NCBI GenBank assembly: GCA_963920705.1 | Contig: OY987232.1 | Location: forward strand, 19,685,442-19,749,441 | Reading direction: 5' to 3' | Source of the DNA: Odiellus spinosus | Taxonomy: Eukaryota > Arthropoda > Arachnida > Opiliones > Phalangiidae | Length of the DNA: 64,000 bases | Shown: positions 49,201 through 57,447 of the stretch, piece by piece | How the letters are laid out: the number at the start of each line of letters is the position of its first letter | Numbering within the stretch: position 1 is the stretch's first letter | Made by a program: the position numbers and the translations under genes | Notes under the pieces: generated by a model | The model's database searches: none | What the model was told of the DNA's origin: nothing | The model's input: only the letters and a program-made list of their open reading frames with translations

Positions 49201-52200
49201 TTGATTTTTTTTTCGTGAAAAAAAGTAGTTCAGTCTTAAAATCGTCTGGTAACTGTTCCACAAACACATGTGATACAAGGCTTAGCAAGCATAAAATGGA
49301 TTACGCGCTTCAACTAATAAAGTTAGCAGATTCCGACGAATTTTTTAAAAGTAATGTCAAAAGAAAAGAAATAATAAATTCCATGAGGAACAGTGGTAGT
49401 CTGAAGGAATTGGTGGAAGACATGGACGCGCAGTATAACCTACTATATTCAAAACATGAAGGCGATGCTCGTGGGGGCTATACTGTATTTTCCAAATGTT
49501 TGAACACCGATAGTTGTTTTTAAAGCAAACCCAAAGTGGCATTGCGTTTGTTTATTTTTCTGGGGCATTATGCCAAATCACGCCCAACTTCTAAGTTTCA
49601 ATTTTATAAATTTCGCATATCATAATAAAAAAATAACCTGTCAACAGTAAATCCATCCAAAACACAAGCACACTAGAGTGACTAGAAAATTTTCCAAGGA
49701 CGCCATAAATTCTCGGATGAGCAACTTTTTTAAGACCTATTTTATCGAAAGCCTTTTTACGCCCAAATTTTGCTACGCCGCTATATGTACTCCTCCGCTT
49801 AAGGGGGTCGGCATTTTTCTTGGGAGAAAGGGGGTATTGCATTATTTCAGGTCCGAGGCTAGAAGGCCAGAGGCACCCTTTTTTCTACCTATCCCCTTTT
49901 GGTATTACCTATAAGAGCGTGTACAACGAATAGACTTTTGGTAATCATATTTTTGTATGAGGATTGCGCGAGATAAAGCGGGGGCATCTCGATCCGAAAT
50001 CTTAATTTCATTTAATTCCTTAAGGGTAAATATGATTAAATCCAATTACTCCATCAATCACTTCCGTGGCTTCTGGCGGACGTATCATATTTCGGATACC
50101 CTGGTTTTTCAGTTTCTTTCAAAATTATCGTTCAAGGGAAGATGACACCTTTTTTTCTTCTTACCTTTCGTGCAATTTTAAAATTCCCTGACCTTTTCCA
50201 TAACCTTTTTCGTTCATTTTAAAATTCCCTGACCTTTTCCATAACCTTTTTCGTTCATTTTAAAATTCTCTGACCTTTTCCTAACCTTTCAGGCTCATTT
50301 TAAAATTCCCTGACCTTTTCCATAACCTTTCAGGTTCATTTTAAAATTCCTTGACCTTTTCCTAACCTTTTAGGTTCATTTTAAAATTCCCTGACCTTTT
50401 CCATAACCTTTTTCCTTCATTTTAAAATTCCCTGACCTTTTCCTAACCTTTCAGGTTCATTTTAAAATTCCCTGACCTTTTCCATAACCTTTTTCCTTCA
50501 TTTTAAAATTCCCTGACCTTTTCCTAACCTTTCAGGTTCATTTTAAAATTCCCTGACCTTTTCCTAACCTTTTAGGTTCATTTTAAAATTCCCTGACCTT
50601 TTCCTAACCTTTTAGGTTCATTTTAAAATTCCTTGACCTTTTCCTAACCTTTTAGTGAAATTTTAAAATTCCCTAACCTTTTCCATAACCTTTTTCGTTC
50701 ATTTTAAAATTCCCTGACCTTTTCCTAACCTTTCAGGTTCATTTTAAAATTCCGTGACCTTTTCCATAACCTTTCAGGTTCATTTTAAAATTCCCTGACC
50801 TTTTCCTAACCTTTTAGGTTCATTTTAAAATTCCTTGACCTTTTCCTAACCTTTCAGGTTCATTTTAAAATTCCCTGACCTTTTCCTAACCTTTTAGGTT
50901 CATTTTAAAAATTCCTCTGAAATAAATTTGCTAAAATTAAATCAAATCGTAATTATAATAAAAATAAAACAATTTCGGCTTTAATTAACTAAGGAAATGT
51001 ATATTAGATTAAAAATTTGTGTTAATCATGATATTCAATCTTTACTATTAAAATTTTAATGGACATTAGATTTAAAAATAAACTTTCAAAATTATTATCA
51101 TTGTCTGTCATAATTAAAGACACCATTGCGGAGTTAAAATCAATTAAGATAATTAAAAATAACGTAATTTAAAAACTATCTTAGCCAGCACTATAAACAT
51201 TTCCGCGAAGCCTTATAATTTGAAAACACGTGTAACGCAATTCGAGATGGTGTTTCCGGGTTTTTGTTTTAAAGCGAGAGTTACAAAATAGATCTAAGTA
51301 TTCTTTTAGAATAGATTTTAAAAAGATACGTAATTAACAACAACAAAAAAAACTTTCATCATTATGTTAGTTAAGAAATAATTTTATCTTGACAATCTTC
51401 GTCATAGAAAACTTTGCAACTAACCAAGATAAAATAGACATTATAGGGTAGCTTCGAAAATAAATAGTTATTAATAAATTAAAAACTTAACCCAAAAATA
51501 TATAATTTATTTCTAAACTTTAAATAAAATTAATCTATAATTAATTTATTTTTAGGTCTTGTTCTAACTGCGCCTAATGATGTCAAACCAAACACCAAGG
51601 TAATTATATTTTAACTAGAATTCACCCAAAAATAACCCAAAAAAACAATAGACAAGAAACGAATCGAGTCTTAATTAACATTAACATTTAATTACGATTT
51701 AAAATAATTATTTCAGCTATCTCTTCTGAAAAACGAAACTGTAACCAAACCACGCAGACTAACGATACAACTACGAAAACCGAGATTAAGAACTACAACG
51801 ACAACTACAACGGAACTACCGGAAACTACGAAAGAACCGGAAGTGACGTCATCATTAAGCCTCGTTTCAACGACGTCTTCAAAACCGAACGCGGAAATTC
51901 TAGAAGTTAGTTCTTCGATATCCGAATCGCATTTCGTTTCCTGGCCACTTAGAAGAAGAGCTAGGCCAAAGACCAGACGATTTCGACCCAAAACGGCTCT
52001 TTCGACTACAGCTAGACCATTGGAGAAACTGAGAAAACCCAGACCTTCGAGACCCGCCATGTATAGTCTAGATGGTTTCGTTCCAAAACCTTCTTTGACA
52101 TTCAAACCGACTACGGAAGCACCAGCCGATGTCTTGGCGTTTAAAATGGACTTGCAAGCATTGGGATCTTTTACGAGAAGAAGCAAGGTAATGCTAACCT

Positions 52201-53040
52201 ACTTATTAGAGCTCTGAATCGGATAATCCATTGATAACTAGCCTTTTTTAATCTCGGATAAATTAAGTTAATATAAATCCACAAATTCTATAAACAGGTT
52301 AAGTTCACAAACGATGCCGGAGATGATGATACTCCGATAAGAAAATACAAAAACAAGGAGAAGAAGAACTTGAGTCGAAAAACATCGACTGGAAGACACA
52401 GAATATTTCATCGAAAAGGATTACCAGGTGTCGACTTTCCTGTTCACGATTCTATCCCTATTACAACCTTCGATTGCTCCGAAAAACTACAAGGCATGTA
52501 CGCTGACCCAGAAGCTCGTTGCCAGGTAATTTACAAGTTCAAAGAATGAACAAAATCAGAAGCCGATGAAACCCTCCTTTGAAGTCTATTACTCCCTGGT
52601 CTTGTTTACCCCTCTCTGTATGGGTTAGTTTCAAAAAGCGCGATTCGTACGCCTCCTAACGGTAGATATTTTCGGAGCGGGAGTTCGTCGAGCGAATATC
52701 TCTAGCAGCCTCGGAGTTCGTCAAAAAAACGTCGTCGTTCCAATTTTCCGTAGACAGGGGGATATGAAGTAGGACCCCTCCGATCTCGTAAAATTGTGAA
52801 TTTTACCCATACAGAGAGGAGCGCTATATGGAACATTAGAGTAGTAGACTTCAAAGGAGGGTTTCATCGGCTTCTGACAAAATGGAAATTGAGTCATATT
52901 TTACACGAAATTTATTTCAGGTCTGGCATCTTTGTCCGGGAGGAACCAGCCAATACCGACATAGCTTTCTATGCCCAAATGGCACCGTCTTTAGCGAACG
53001 CAAGGGAGTCTGCGATTGGTGGTACAACGTCGAGTGTTAG
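28223..53040 (+). CDS. CPAP1-like chitin-binding protein, gene B (5 coding exons, 302 aa)
   Basis: Model: exons 28223-28268, 51556-51599, 51717-52187, 52298-52525 and 52921-53040, with phases 1, 0, 0, 0 and all introns GT-AG. Tandem paralogue of gene A. The N-terminus MKMCICSGVFLLTIFGLVLT is a signal peptide that forms only when exons 1 and 2 are joined. It is followed by a Thr-rich mucin-like stretch (residues 56-62 are seven Thr), a basic segment (LRRRARPKTRR), and the block from residue 131 shared with gene A. A C-terminal peritrophin-A domain has Cys at 247, 262, 268, 281, 294 and 302. Likely a secreted chitin-binding matrix or cuticle protein. It has one small exon (51556-51599) that A lacks. 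Intron 1 is 23.3 kb; linking across it is inference from phase and signal-peptide completion. AATAAA at 53305. Confidence 0.85.
28490..28860. repeat. TA-rich microsatellite (TATATAAATATA type)
   Basis: About 370 bp composed almost only of TATATAAATATAAAATATA-like units. Confidence 0.95.
30605..30930. repeat. Imperfect tandem repeat, GAATTATTAGTTAGTTGT type
   Basis: About a dozen imperfect copies of GAATTATTAGTTAGTTGTTG, with longer spaced units (TTATTTATTGTTATTATTAG) in the right half. Confidence 0.85.
31340..31651. mobile_element. R6 CAGGG-type repeat copy
   Basis: Starts CAGGATAGCCACAGTTTTTT and ends GACCCGTGGCAACCCTG. The interior holds ATTCCCTGACTTTTCCAGG and CATTTTCAAATTCCCTGACT motifs. 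No target duplication seen. Confidence 0.8.
34165..34330 (+). repeat. Repeat R4 copy
   Basis: AAAGTACTTTTACGAAAAAG, GCGCGAAAGCGATTTTATCA, then ATCGAAATCACGTGATTATA and GTGATGACGTAG. The inverse is at 61860-62030. The neighbouring sequence to 34400 also matches 61790-61860 inverted (GTAATGGGTTGGTT). Confidence 0.75.
34455..34675 (+). repeat. Composite repeat R4/R3 copy
   Basis: ATAATGATGACGTAGATTGC, GGGCGATTATAAAATATGTA, ACATATGTATATATATTTTG and ACGATCAACCCGAAAATATG in the same order as 19535-19750. Confidence 0.8.
35169..36028. repeat. 172-bp satellite, five tandem monomers
   Basis: Monomers start (G)TTACGGCCATTTTAAGAT at 35169, 35341, 35513, 35685 and 35857, with a truncated sixth at 36029. 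Every step is exactly 172 bp with no indels and only scattered substitutions. No ORF persists across monomers. The high similarity implies recent amplification or conversion. Confidence 0.97.
39225..39475 (+). mobile_element. MITE family MA, longest copy
   Basis: The left end CCATAAAAGTAAACAACACC...ATGCTATCAGCAAAGGTCC is matched by the inverse at the right end, GGACCTTTGCTGATGGTATT...TTCTTTATTTTCATG. TIRs are about 45 bp. The interior has AGTCATCACCCCTGTC and TTTGGACTCTTCGGCTCGAT. The 103-codon ORF starting at 39379 begins in this repeat and is not accepted. Confidence 0.82.
41660..42415. repeat. 21-bp minisatellite, open in several frames on both strands
   Basis: About 35 copies of ATCTGTTCCTTAATCAAATT plus G, with almost no indels. 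As 21 is divisible by three, ORFs of about 200 codons occur on both strands (heptads NQIDLFL on +, LIKEQIN on -). Nothing else marks a gene: no conserved flank, splice context or non-repetitive coding part. Confidence 0.93.
43289..43749. mobile_element. 461-bp element with AGGGTGACCACT ends and CCTATA flanks
   Basis: Starts CAGGGTGACCACT and ends AGTGGTCACCTTG (inverse with one mismatch). Flanked by CCTATA at 43283-43288 and 43750-43755. The interior is rich in short repeats ATATAGGAAA and AAAATAGGAA on both sides of a unique centre. No transposase ORF. A 6-bp duplication is compatible with several poorly known superfamilies. Confidence 0.82.
44502..44691. mobile_element. R6 CAGGG-type repeat, 5'-truncated copy
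   Basis: Shares CTGAGAATCCAATCCGCGGA, AATTTCCTGGCTTCTC and the end GACCCGTGGCAACCCTG with 57448-57773. The left CAGGG end is missing. Confidence 0.75.
45085..45165. repeat. Terminal fragment of the 4492-4924 foldback family
   Basis: CCCTTTAAAGGGAGAATGTA, ACCTATCGATTTATTTAAAC and GATAAAGAATCGATAAAAAC match the outer part of that element. Confidence 0.7.
46917..47390. repeat. 23-bp minisatellite TTTTAATTAAAACTAAGTAG-type
   Basis: About 20 copies of a 23-bp unit TTTTAATTAAAACTAAGTAG plus AGA, with GAAATTAAG and AAAGAATTT variants. Confidence 0.93.
48025..48165 (-). mobile_element. tRNA-headed repeat RT, half element
   Basis: Reading the - strand: GATTAGAAGTTGCC, GAGTTGGTAACGCG, GACCCGAGTTCGATTCCCCC, then the internal part ending CGTTGTAGACGCTTTTATAGG. 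The tRNA-like A-box (GCCGAGTTGG) and B-box (GAGTTCGATTCC) are visible. It matches half of 60329-60762. Confidence 0.75.
48558..48975 (+). repeat. Three tandem tRNA-like units of family RT
   Basis: Units of about 140 bp start near 48558, 48698 and 48837, each with GGTCACGAAACTAAAATCCT, an A-box region (TTGCTAAGTTGGTAACGCG), a B-box (CAGTTCGATTC; lost in unit 3) and, in units 1 and 2, a run of 8-9 T after CCGAGAAACC that would stop RNA polymerase III. The T-arm and acceptor pairings are too poor for a functional tRNA. Confidence 0.8.
49158..49234 (+). promoter_or_regulatory. Promoter-like cluster inside the TA element
   Basis: CCAAT at 49158-49162, a full CRE palindrome TGACGTCA at 49185-49192, TATATATATT at 49193-49202 and an initiator-like TCAGT at 49230-49234. 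The TATA-to-Inr distance is a little long. Together with the downstream ORF and AATAAA at 49624 this looks like a compact pol II unit; activity is inference. Confidence 0.45.
49296..49523 (+). CDS. Hypothetical 75-aa protein within the TA element
   Basis: First ATG at 49296 (the frame is open from GTG 49215). Protein MDYALQLIKLADSDEFFKSN... is mixed-charge, with predicted helical stretches (KRKEIINSMR, GSLKELVEDMDAQYNLL), ends CLNTDSCF and is not low-complexity. No family recognised and no resemblance to transposases noticed. Upstream are CCAAT, CRE, TATA and Inr-like motifs; AATAAA is 100 bp downstream. It may be a passenger gene fragment captured by a non-autonomous transposon, a small element protein, or a chance ORF. 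Confidence 0.4.
   Translation: MDYALQLIKLADSDEFFKSNVKRKEIINSMRNSGSLKELVEDMDAQYNLLYSKHEGDARGGYTVFSKCLNTDSCF
49903..49945 (+). mobile_element. Continuation of family RT after the TA-element insertion
   Basis: TTACCTATAAGAGCGTGTAC then AACGAATA continues the RT internal sequence that is interrupted at 49041. Similarity to 60329-60762 fades beyond about 49935. Confidence 0.7.
50165..50915. repeat. ~37-bp tandem array, CCCTGACCTTTTCC type
   Basis: About 20 copies of AAAATTCCCTGACCTTTTCC then (AT)AACCTTT(C/T)AGGTTCATTTT. Two unit types (TTTTTCGTTC and TTTCAGGTTC) partly alternate, giving a ~75-bp dimer. The core motif is shared with R6 elements and the 22265-22740 array. Confidence 0.92.
51556..51599 (+). 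CDS. Gene B exon 2 (end of signal peptide)
   Basis: 44 nt between the acceptor TTTTTAG and donor GTAATT. With the G of exon 1 it reads GLVLTAPNDVKPNTK, completing the signal peptide (cleavage likely after LTA). No equivalent exon was found in gene A. Confidence 0.72.
51717..52187 (+). CDS. Gene B exon 3 (linker and conserved block)
   Basis: Acceptor TATTTCAG; donor GTAATG. Residues 31-187: basic and Thr-rich linker, then PLEKLRKPRPSRPAMYSLDG and the rest of the block shared with gene A. A long antisense ORF over it is a shadow. Confidence 0.88.
52298..52525 (+). CDS. Gene B exon 4 (first half of chitin-binding domain)
   Basis: Acceptor ATAAACAG; donor GTAATT. Residues 188-263, starting VKF as in gene A and ending TTFDC...EARCQ with cysteines 1 and 2. 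Confidence 0.9.
52557..52878 (+). mobile_element. MITE family M7, copy 2, in gene B intron 4
   Basis: Starts CAGAAGCCGATGAAACCC and ends with its inverse; flanked by ACAAAAT at 52550-52556 and 52879-52885 (perfect 7-bp duplication). Relative to 24-360 it is in opposite orientation and clearly the same sequence (GGAGTTCGTCGAGCGAATAT, GGGGTAAACAAGACCAGG on its reverse strand). It makes up most of a 395-bp intron. Confidence 0.92.
52921..53040 (+). CDS. Gene B exon 5 (second half of chitin-binding domain)
   Basis: Acceptor TTTATTTCAG. Encodes VWHLCPGG...GVCDWWYNVEC then TAG; cysteines 3-6. Same 39-codon length and intron position as gene A exon 4. Confidence 0.92.
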   Translation, partial: VWHLCPGGTSQYRHSFLCPNGTVFSERKGVCDWWYNVEC

Positions 53041-54801
53041 TTTACGACAACCAATTAAATTTCGAGGTCCAAAAGAACAATGCGCTTTTAGCCCAGGGAC
53101 CATTACGAAACTTTTTTTAAACAGAGGCCATATAAAGCCAATTCAAGAGACAAAAAAAATCCCCATTTAAATGTAAATGTTTTTAAATTTTTTCCCAAAT
53201 TTCATAGTTATTTTGCAAACGTTTTTAAAACGATTCCGTTAATTAGTTTAAACTAATTAAACAAATTAAAATTAATTCATTCCTGTAATTAATTTTCAAA
53301 ATTAAATAAATTGTAATTAAATAATTGTTTCTTGATATTCGTAAAATCAAAATGAATATTTCTCATGTTATTTCTTTTAAAAATGTATAATTTTTTGTTA
53401 AATATTTTTTGGATTTTTGTTTGTTTGTTTGTTTGTTTGTTTGTTTTCTGTCAATCGAATATTTACTGAAATTTTAGTGGATTTTTTGATAGACATTTTT
53501 TTTACCTCAAAAATTAGTTAAGCCCTCAAAATTGTATTTTACACATTTAATTTACATCCATAGAAAAATTGTAAATTTTGGAATAATTTTAGTTGAAATT
53601 ATTTATTTTATTTCGATTATGATTTTAAAAAAAAATATTAAGTTTTAAATTACGGATTAACGCGAGATTAAAATGGATTAAAATGGATTTAGAAATCCCC
53701 AAAAACCGATCAATTGGATCAATAGAAATACAACTTATCGGCTTCCACGTGTAATATACTGTGATATTTATTATTTTCATTAAAACAGTTTTAACTAAAT
53801 ATTGTTTTTAATTTATTTAATTAAGATAGAATTAAGCAATTAAATTAAAAATCAACTTATATTAATTGATAGTGTAAGTACGTCCGTAACTTTTACCAGA
53901 ATGTTCTAGAAGGTTCCAGAAAATTCAGGAAAAGTTTAGAACATCTCTGGAAAGTTAATTTTAGGTTTTACCGAATTACCTAAAAACAAATGCTTTTCTA
54001 TTCATGAATTTTCAGCTTCAAAAACTCGTCCACTGATTATTCAATTTTATTTTGTTAGCTATGGTGATTTTGCGAACATGTTCACAAAAAAAAACACCAC
54101 GTTTTCTGATTTAATTTCCCAATAATATTATGAAAAAACTAAAAATATAAAAATATGGTTTCGGAAAAAAATGATGACGGATGTATTTTAATTTAGGAGC
54201 CCAGTAACGTTAACTAACTTGAAAAATGAGCACGAAATCCTAATATTATATATAGTGAATTATGTGTTCATGATTCAAAAGAAAATAATAACCCAGATTC
54301 GATTCAAACACGAGAAAGAAAATTGGGTACTAAAAGTAAATTATAACGCAACCGGTTTCGAGTCTGGAATAGAATACGGACCTTTTGTACGTTAAGCGTT
54401 AAATTATATTTAAACCTTAAAGTTAAACACGCTTAAAATTTAAACTAATTAAGGTGGTAAATATCTAAGTTATTAAATACTTCAAACTAATAGGTTTCCT
54501 TTAAAATATAAGAAATTATCCAATCCACAAATTTTAACAAATGTCATTGTCCTAAAATCATGTTTTAATTGAAGAAAATGCAACTACCCTAGGGCTTGAT
54601 AATACCTCCTAAAGAAATTACGCAACCTTAGTTTTGGTAAAAAAATTAAAAACGTATCTTTAAAATCAACAGCCGTGATACACTCTTCCGATGCCAGTTT
54701 TAATCTAAATAAGTTTAATATATTGGAAAATTTTAAACCGGTTGCTAACGATAATTCTTATAAAAATTAAAAAAAAAAAAAAAAACAGGTGTTTTACTTA
54801 A

Positions 54802-55333
54802 GGTGAGGCTGTCATTATTTTTGTTAGGCTTAAAGACGTTTCAAATTTAGGCTTAATTGACGTTTGAAATTAGGCTTAATTGACGTTTGAAATTAGGCTT
54901 AATTCACTTTTGAAATTAGGCTTAATAGACGTTTGAAATTGGGCTTAATGGACGTTTGAAATTGGGCTTAATAGACGTTTGAAATTAGGCTTAATAGACG
55001 TTTGAAATTAGGCTTAATAGACGTTTGAAATTTGGCTTAATAGACGTTTGAAATTAGACTTAATCGAAGCTTGAAATTAGGCTTAAACAAAGCTTGAAAT
55101 TAGGCTTAAAAGAAGCTTGAAATTAAGCTTAATCTAAGCTTGAAATTAGGCTTAAACAAAGCTTGAAATTAGGCTTAAACAAAGCTTGAAATTAGGCTTA
55201 AACAAAGCTTGAAATTAGGCTTAAACAAAGCTTGAAATTATGCTTAAAAGAAGCTTGAAATTAGGCTTAATTGATATATAAAATTAGGCTTAATCGAAGC
55301 GTGAGACTATAAAATATCCATGACAGCCTCACT
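54802..55333. mobile_element. TTAA-flanked element whose interior is a 23-bp minisatellite
   Basis: Ends GGTGAGGCTGTCAT and ATGACAGCCTCACT are inverted with one mismatch and are flanked by TTAA at 54798-54801 and 55334-55337. Nearly all the interior is about 20 copies of GAAATTAGGCTTAATAGACG plus TTT. The units switch from a GACGTTT ending (left) to an AAGCTT ending (right) near 55065. No ORF. Confidence 0.85.
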
Positions 55334-56109
55334 TTAAAAAAAAAAGGAAATTATATTAAAAAGGTCAAGAAACTTCCTACACCATCTTTGATACACTTTC
55401 GAAATATTTTTTTCTTTTTAATTTTGTAAAATAAAATATCAAGAAAAAAATATTAAGTTTTTTCTTTAAAATAAAGGGTCAGTGGGTTCGAAATACGAAT
55501 GAAACCAGTTTGCGTTCCTAGGTCTTTTAAACACAGAAACACGAGCAAATTAAAATCTAAAGGTAAGGAGACACGCGAACTAAAAATTTAGAAAATTTTA
55601 AGGGGCCTTATTTAAAATAAATTCCCTCAATAAGAGAAATAGCACCGTTGAAGGCTGTGAGATTAATTTATTAAGTAAGTATCACGGACACTTTGAAAAA
55701 TCCAAATTTAAAAATAAATAATATACCGGTTAATTCAAACGTGATTTTTATTATTATAATCATTATTAGGGTTCCCAGTTGGTGGGAATTATTTATTCTA
55801 CGAATTAAATATTAAGAAGCTGTTTGCCCAACAAATATAGAATCGTCAACTTTAACCCCAAACGAAAATATTTGTTAAATTCAATATAAAGTAAAATATT
55901 ATTAAAGGAAAGTTAACACCATTTATTTTTGAGTGTCTATGAATTACGCTTTGAATTTTATCAGAGTATTAACAGGCCATATAAATAATTTTACCCCTCT
56001 ACCGGTAGTCGCGTGACGTAAGAAATTTCAAAATTGAAATACGAGTCATTTTTTATCAGATTCACGAAGTAATTAAAGATAATTAAATTTATACGAAAGG
56101 TTTTAATCT

Positions 56110-56215
56110 AAATTAAGTACTTTTACGCGAAAGCCATACTCGAATCACGTGATATTGATGACGTAGAAACGAAAGGAGTATTTGTTTTTTAAATATTTCG
56201 AAAAATAATTATTCT
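56110..56215 (+). repeat. Repeat R4 fragment
   Basis: AAGTACTTTTACGCGAAAG, then CGAATCACGTGATATTGATG and ACGTAG; matches 34165-34330 with an internal deletion. Confidence 0.65.
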
Positions 56216-56864
56216 TATAAAATATTTAATTTAGCGTCATGATATTAATCATTAAAATTAACATCAATATTTAAAATCTCTCAAAATTAGTTAAATTGTA
56301 ATATTTTGGGTTCAACTAAAGAGATTCTTAGTCAAAAATTGTAATTTTTTTAATTTTAAATGTTTATTTAAAGGTTTGAATTACTCTAATGTGAACGCAA
56401 CTTGATTTGATTTTAAAGACCCTAGTAATTCCATCTATGAAATTGAAAAATAAACGAAGCTTGGAAAAAATTAAAAAATAATAAATACATTTAAAATTAT
56501 TAACGAAATTAATGTTTAATTTTAAAAATAAATAACATTAAATTCTATATTTTGTATTTAAAATAATTTTAATTTTTTTAGATGGCGATTCCAATCACCC
56601 TGTTCAAGTTATCAAATTTATTTTAAAAATGTGCGCGCAAAATTATATCTGTTTGTCGGTCAGTAACGCTAATATTTAAAATTTTAAAATTATCTCCATT
56701 AGCGTAGTGAGAAACGCTAAAGCGAATTGATATCTACTGTTAAACGTAACTGGGAAAAAAGTAGTCCATGAAAACTCGCCTTGGACACGAAAATTTAAAT
56801 TTAAATTATTAATTTAAACTTAATAATTTGGGCTTAACGTTTAAAAATATGTTGTAATTCCCCG

Positions 56865-57065
56865 AGACCCCTTTTTTATTATTTTTATTTATTCAATGGT
56901 CACGAAACTAAAATCCTAATTAAGCTAAATCCTTGATTAAGCGTAGCCAAGTTGGTAACGCGCTAGCTTAGTGTCCGCGGAGAGCCCAGTTCGATTCCCC
57001 GAGACACCTTTTTTTTTATTATTTTTATTTATTCAATGGTCACGAAACTAAAATCCTAATTAAGA
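56865..57065 (+). repeat. tRNA-like units of family RT
   Basis: One complete unit (GGTCACGAAACTAAAATCCT, GTAGCCAAGTTGGTAACGCG, CCAGTTCGATTCCCCGAGAC, T9) between the tail of one unit and the head of another, which indicates a tandem array like that at 48558-48975. Confidence 0.78.
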
Positions 57066-57447
57066 ATTGAAATTGAATAAATAATTATATTAATTAATAT
57101 TAATTATCATTTTTAAACGGTTAAAGCAAGTTCAAATAATATTTTTGCTTCACCTTCCGATATCGAAAGATTTCCGGATTAGTTACTATTTTTAGTCATA
57201 CCCCCTACCCTACATCAAGGGGGTGGATGTAGGCTTTTATAATATCCTAGGAGGTGGGGAAAGTGGTAGTAGGATGTTGTGAAAGATCAAAAAATTTAAA
57301 ATCGCGTTAAATTTTTTTGAAAAAGGTTTAGGTCAGCTAAATTTAAAGTGAATCTAAGGCAGACTTCAAACACCAATCATAATTAATGGGAAATAAGATA
57401 TTAATAGGGTACCACTAAAATTTCAAAAAACCTAAAAAAAATCACAG

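Larger units (their letters stand above)
49042..49902 (+). mobile_element. TA-flanked 861-bp TIR element with internal mini-gene
   Basis: A perfect 34-bp TIR (CCAAAAGGGGATAGGTAGAA...GTGCCTCT and its inverse) bounded by TA at 49040-49041 and 49903-49904. Removing the element and one TA restores AAATAGGCGTATTACCTATA...GCGTGTACAACGAATA, which matches the uninterrupted relative at 60507-60547 on the other strand. This gives an empty-site proof of insertion. TA duplication is typical of Tc1/mariner-like elements. No transposase is encoded. Confidence 0.92.
28269..51555. other. Gene B intron 1
   Basis: 23.3 kb, AT-rich. Repeats are listed separately (28490-28860, 30605-30930, 31340-31651, 34165-34675, 35169-36028, 39225-39475, 41660-42415, 43289-43749, 44502-44691, 45085-45165, 46917-47390, 48025-49945, 50165-50915). 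Nothing recognisable was seen in 28861-30604, 30931-31339, 31652-34164, 36029-39224, 39476-41659, 42416-43282, 43756-44501, 45166-46916, 47391-48024 or 50916-51555. Confidence 0.65.

Noticed and set aside
49591-49914. Overlapping ORFs in the right half of the TA element
   Set aside because: No domain, overlapping on both strands, and no start context; only the 49296 ORF has promoter-like sequence upstream.
51713-52186. 157-codon - strand ORF
   Set aside because: Antisense shadow of gene B exon 3, which has splice sites and a paralogue.
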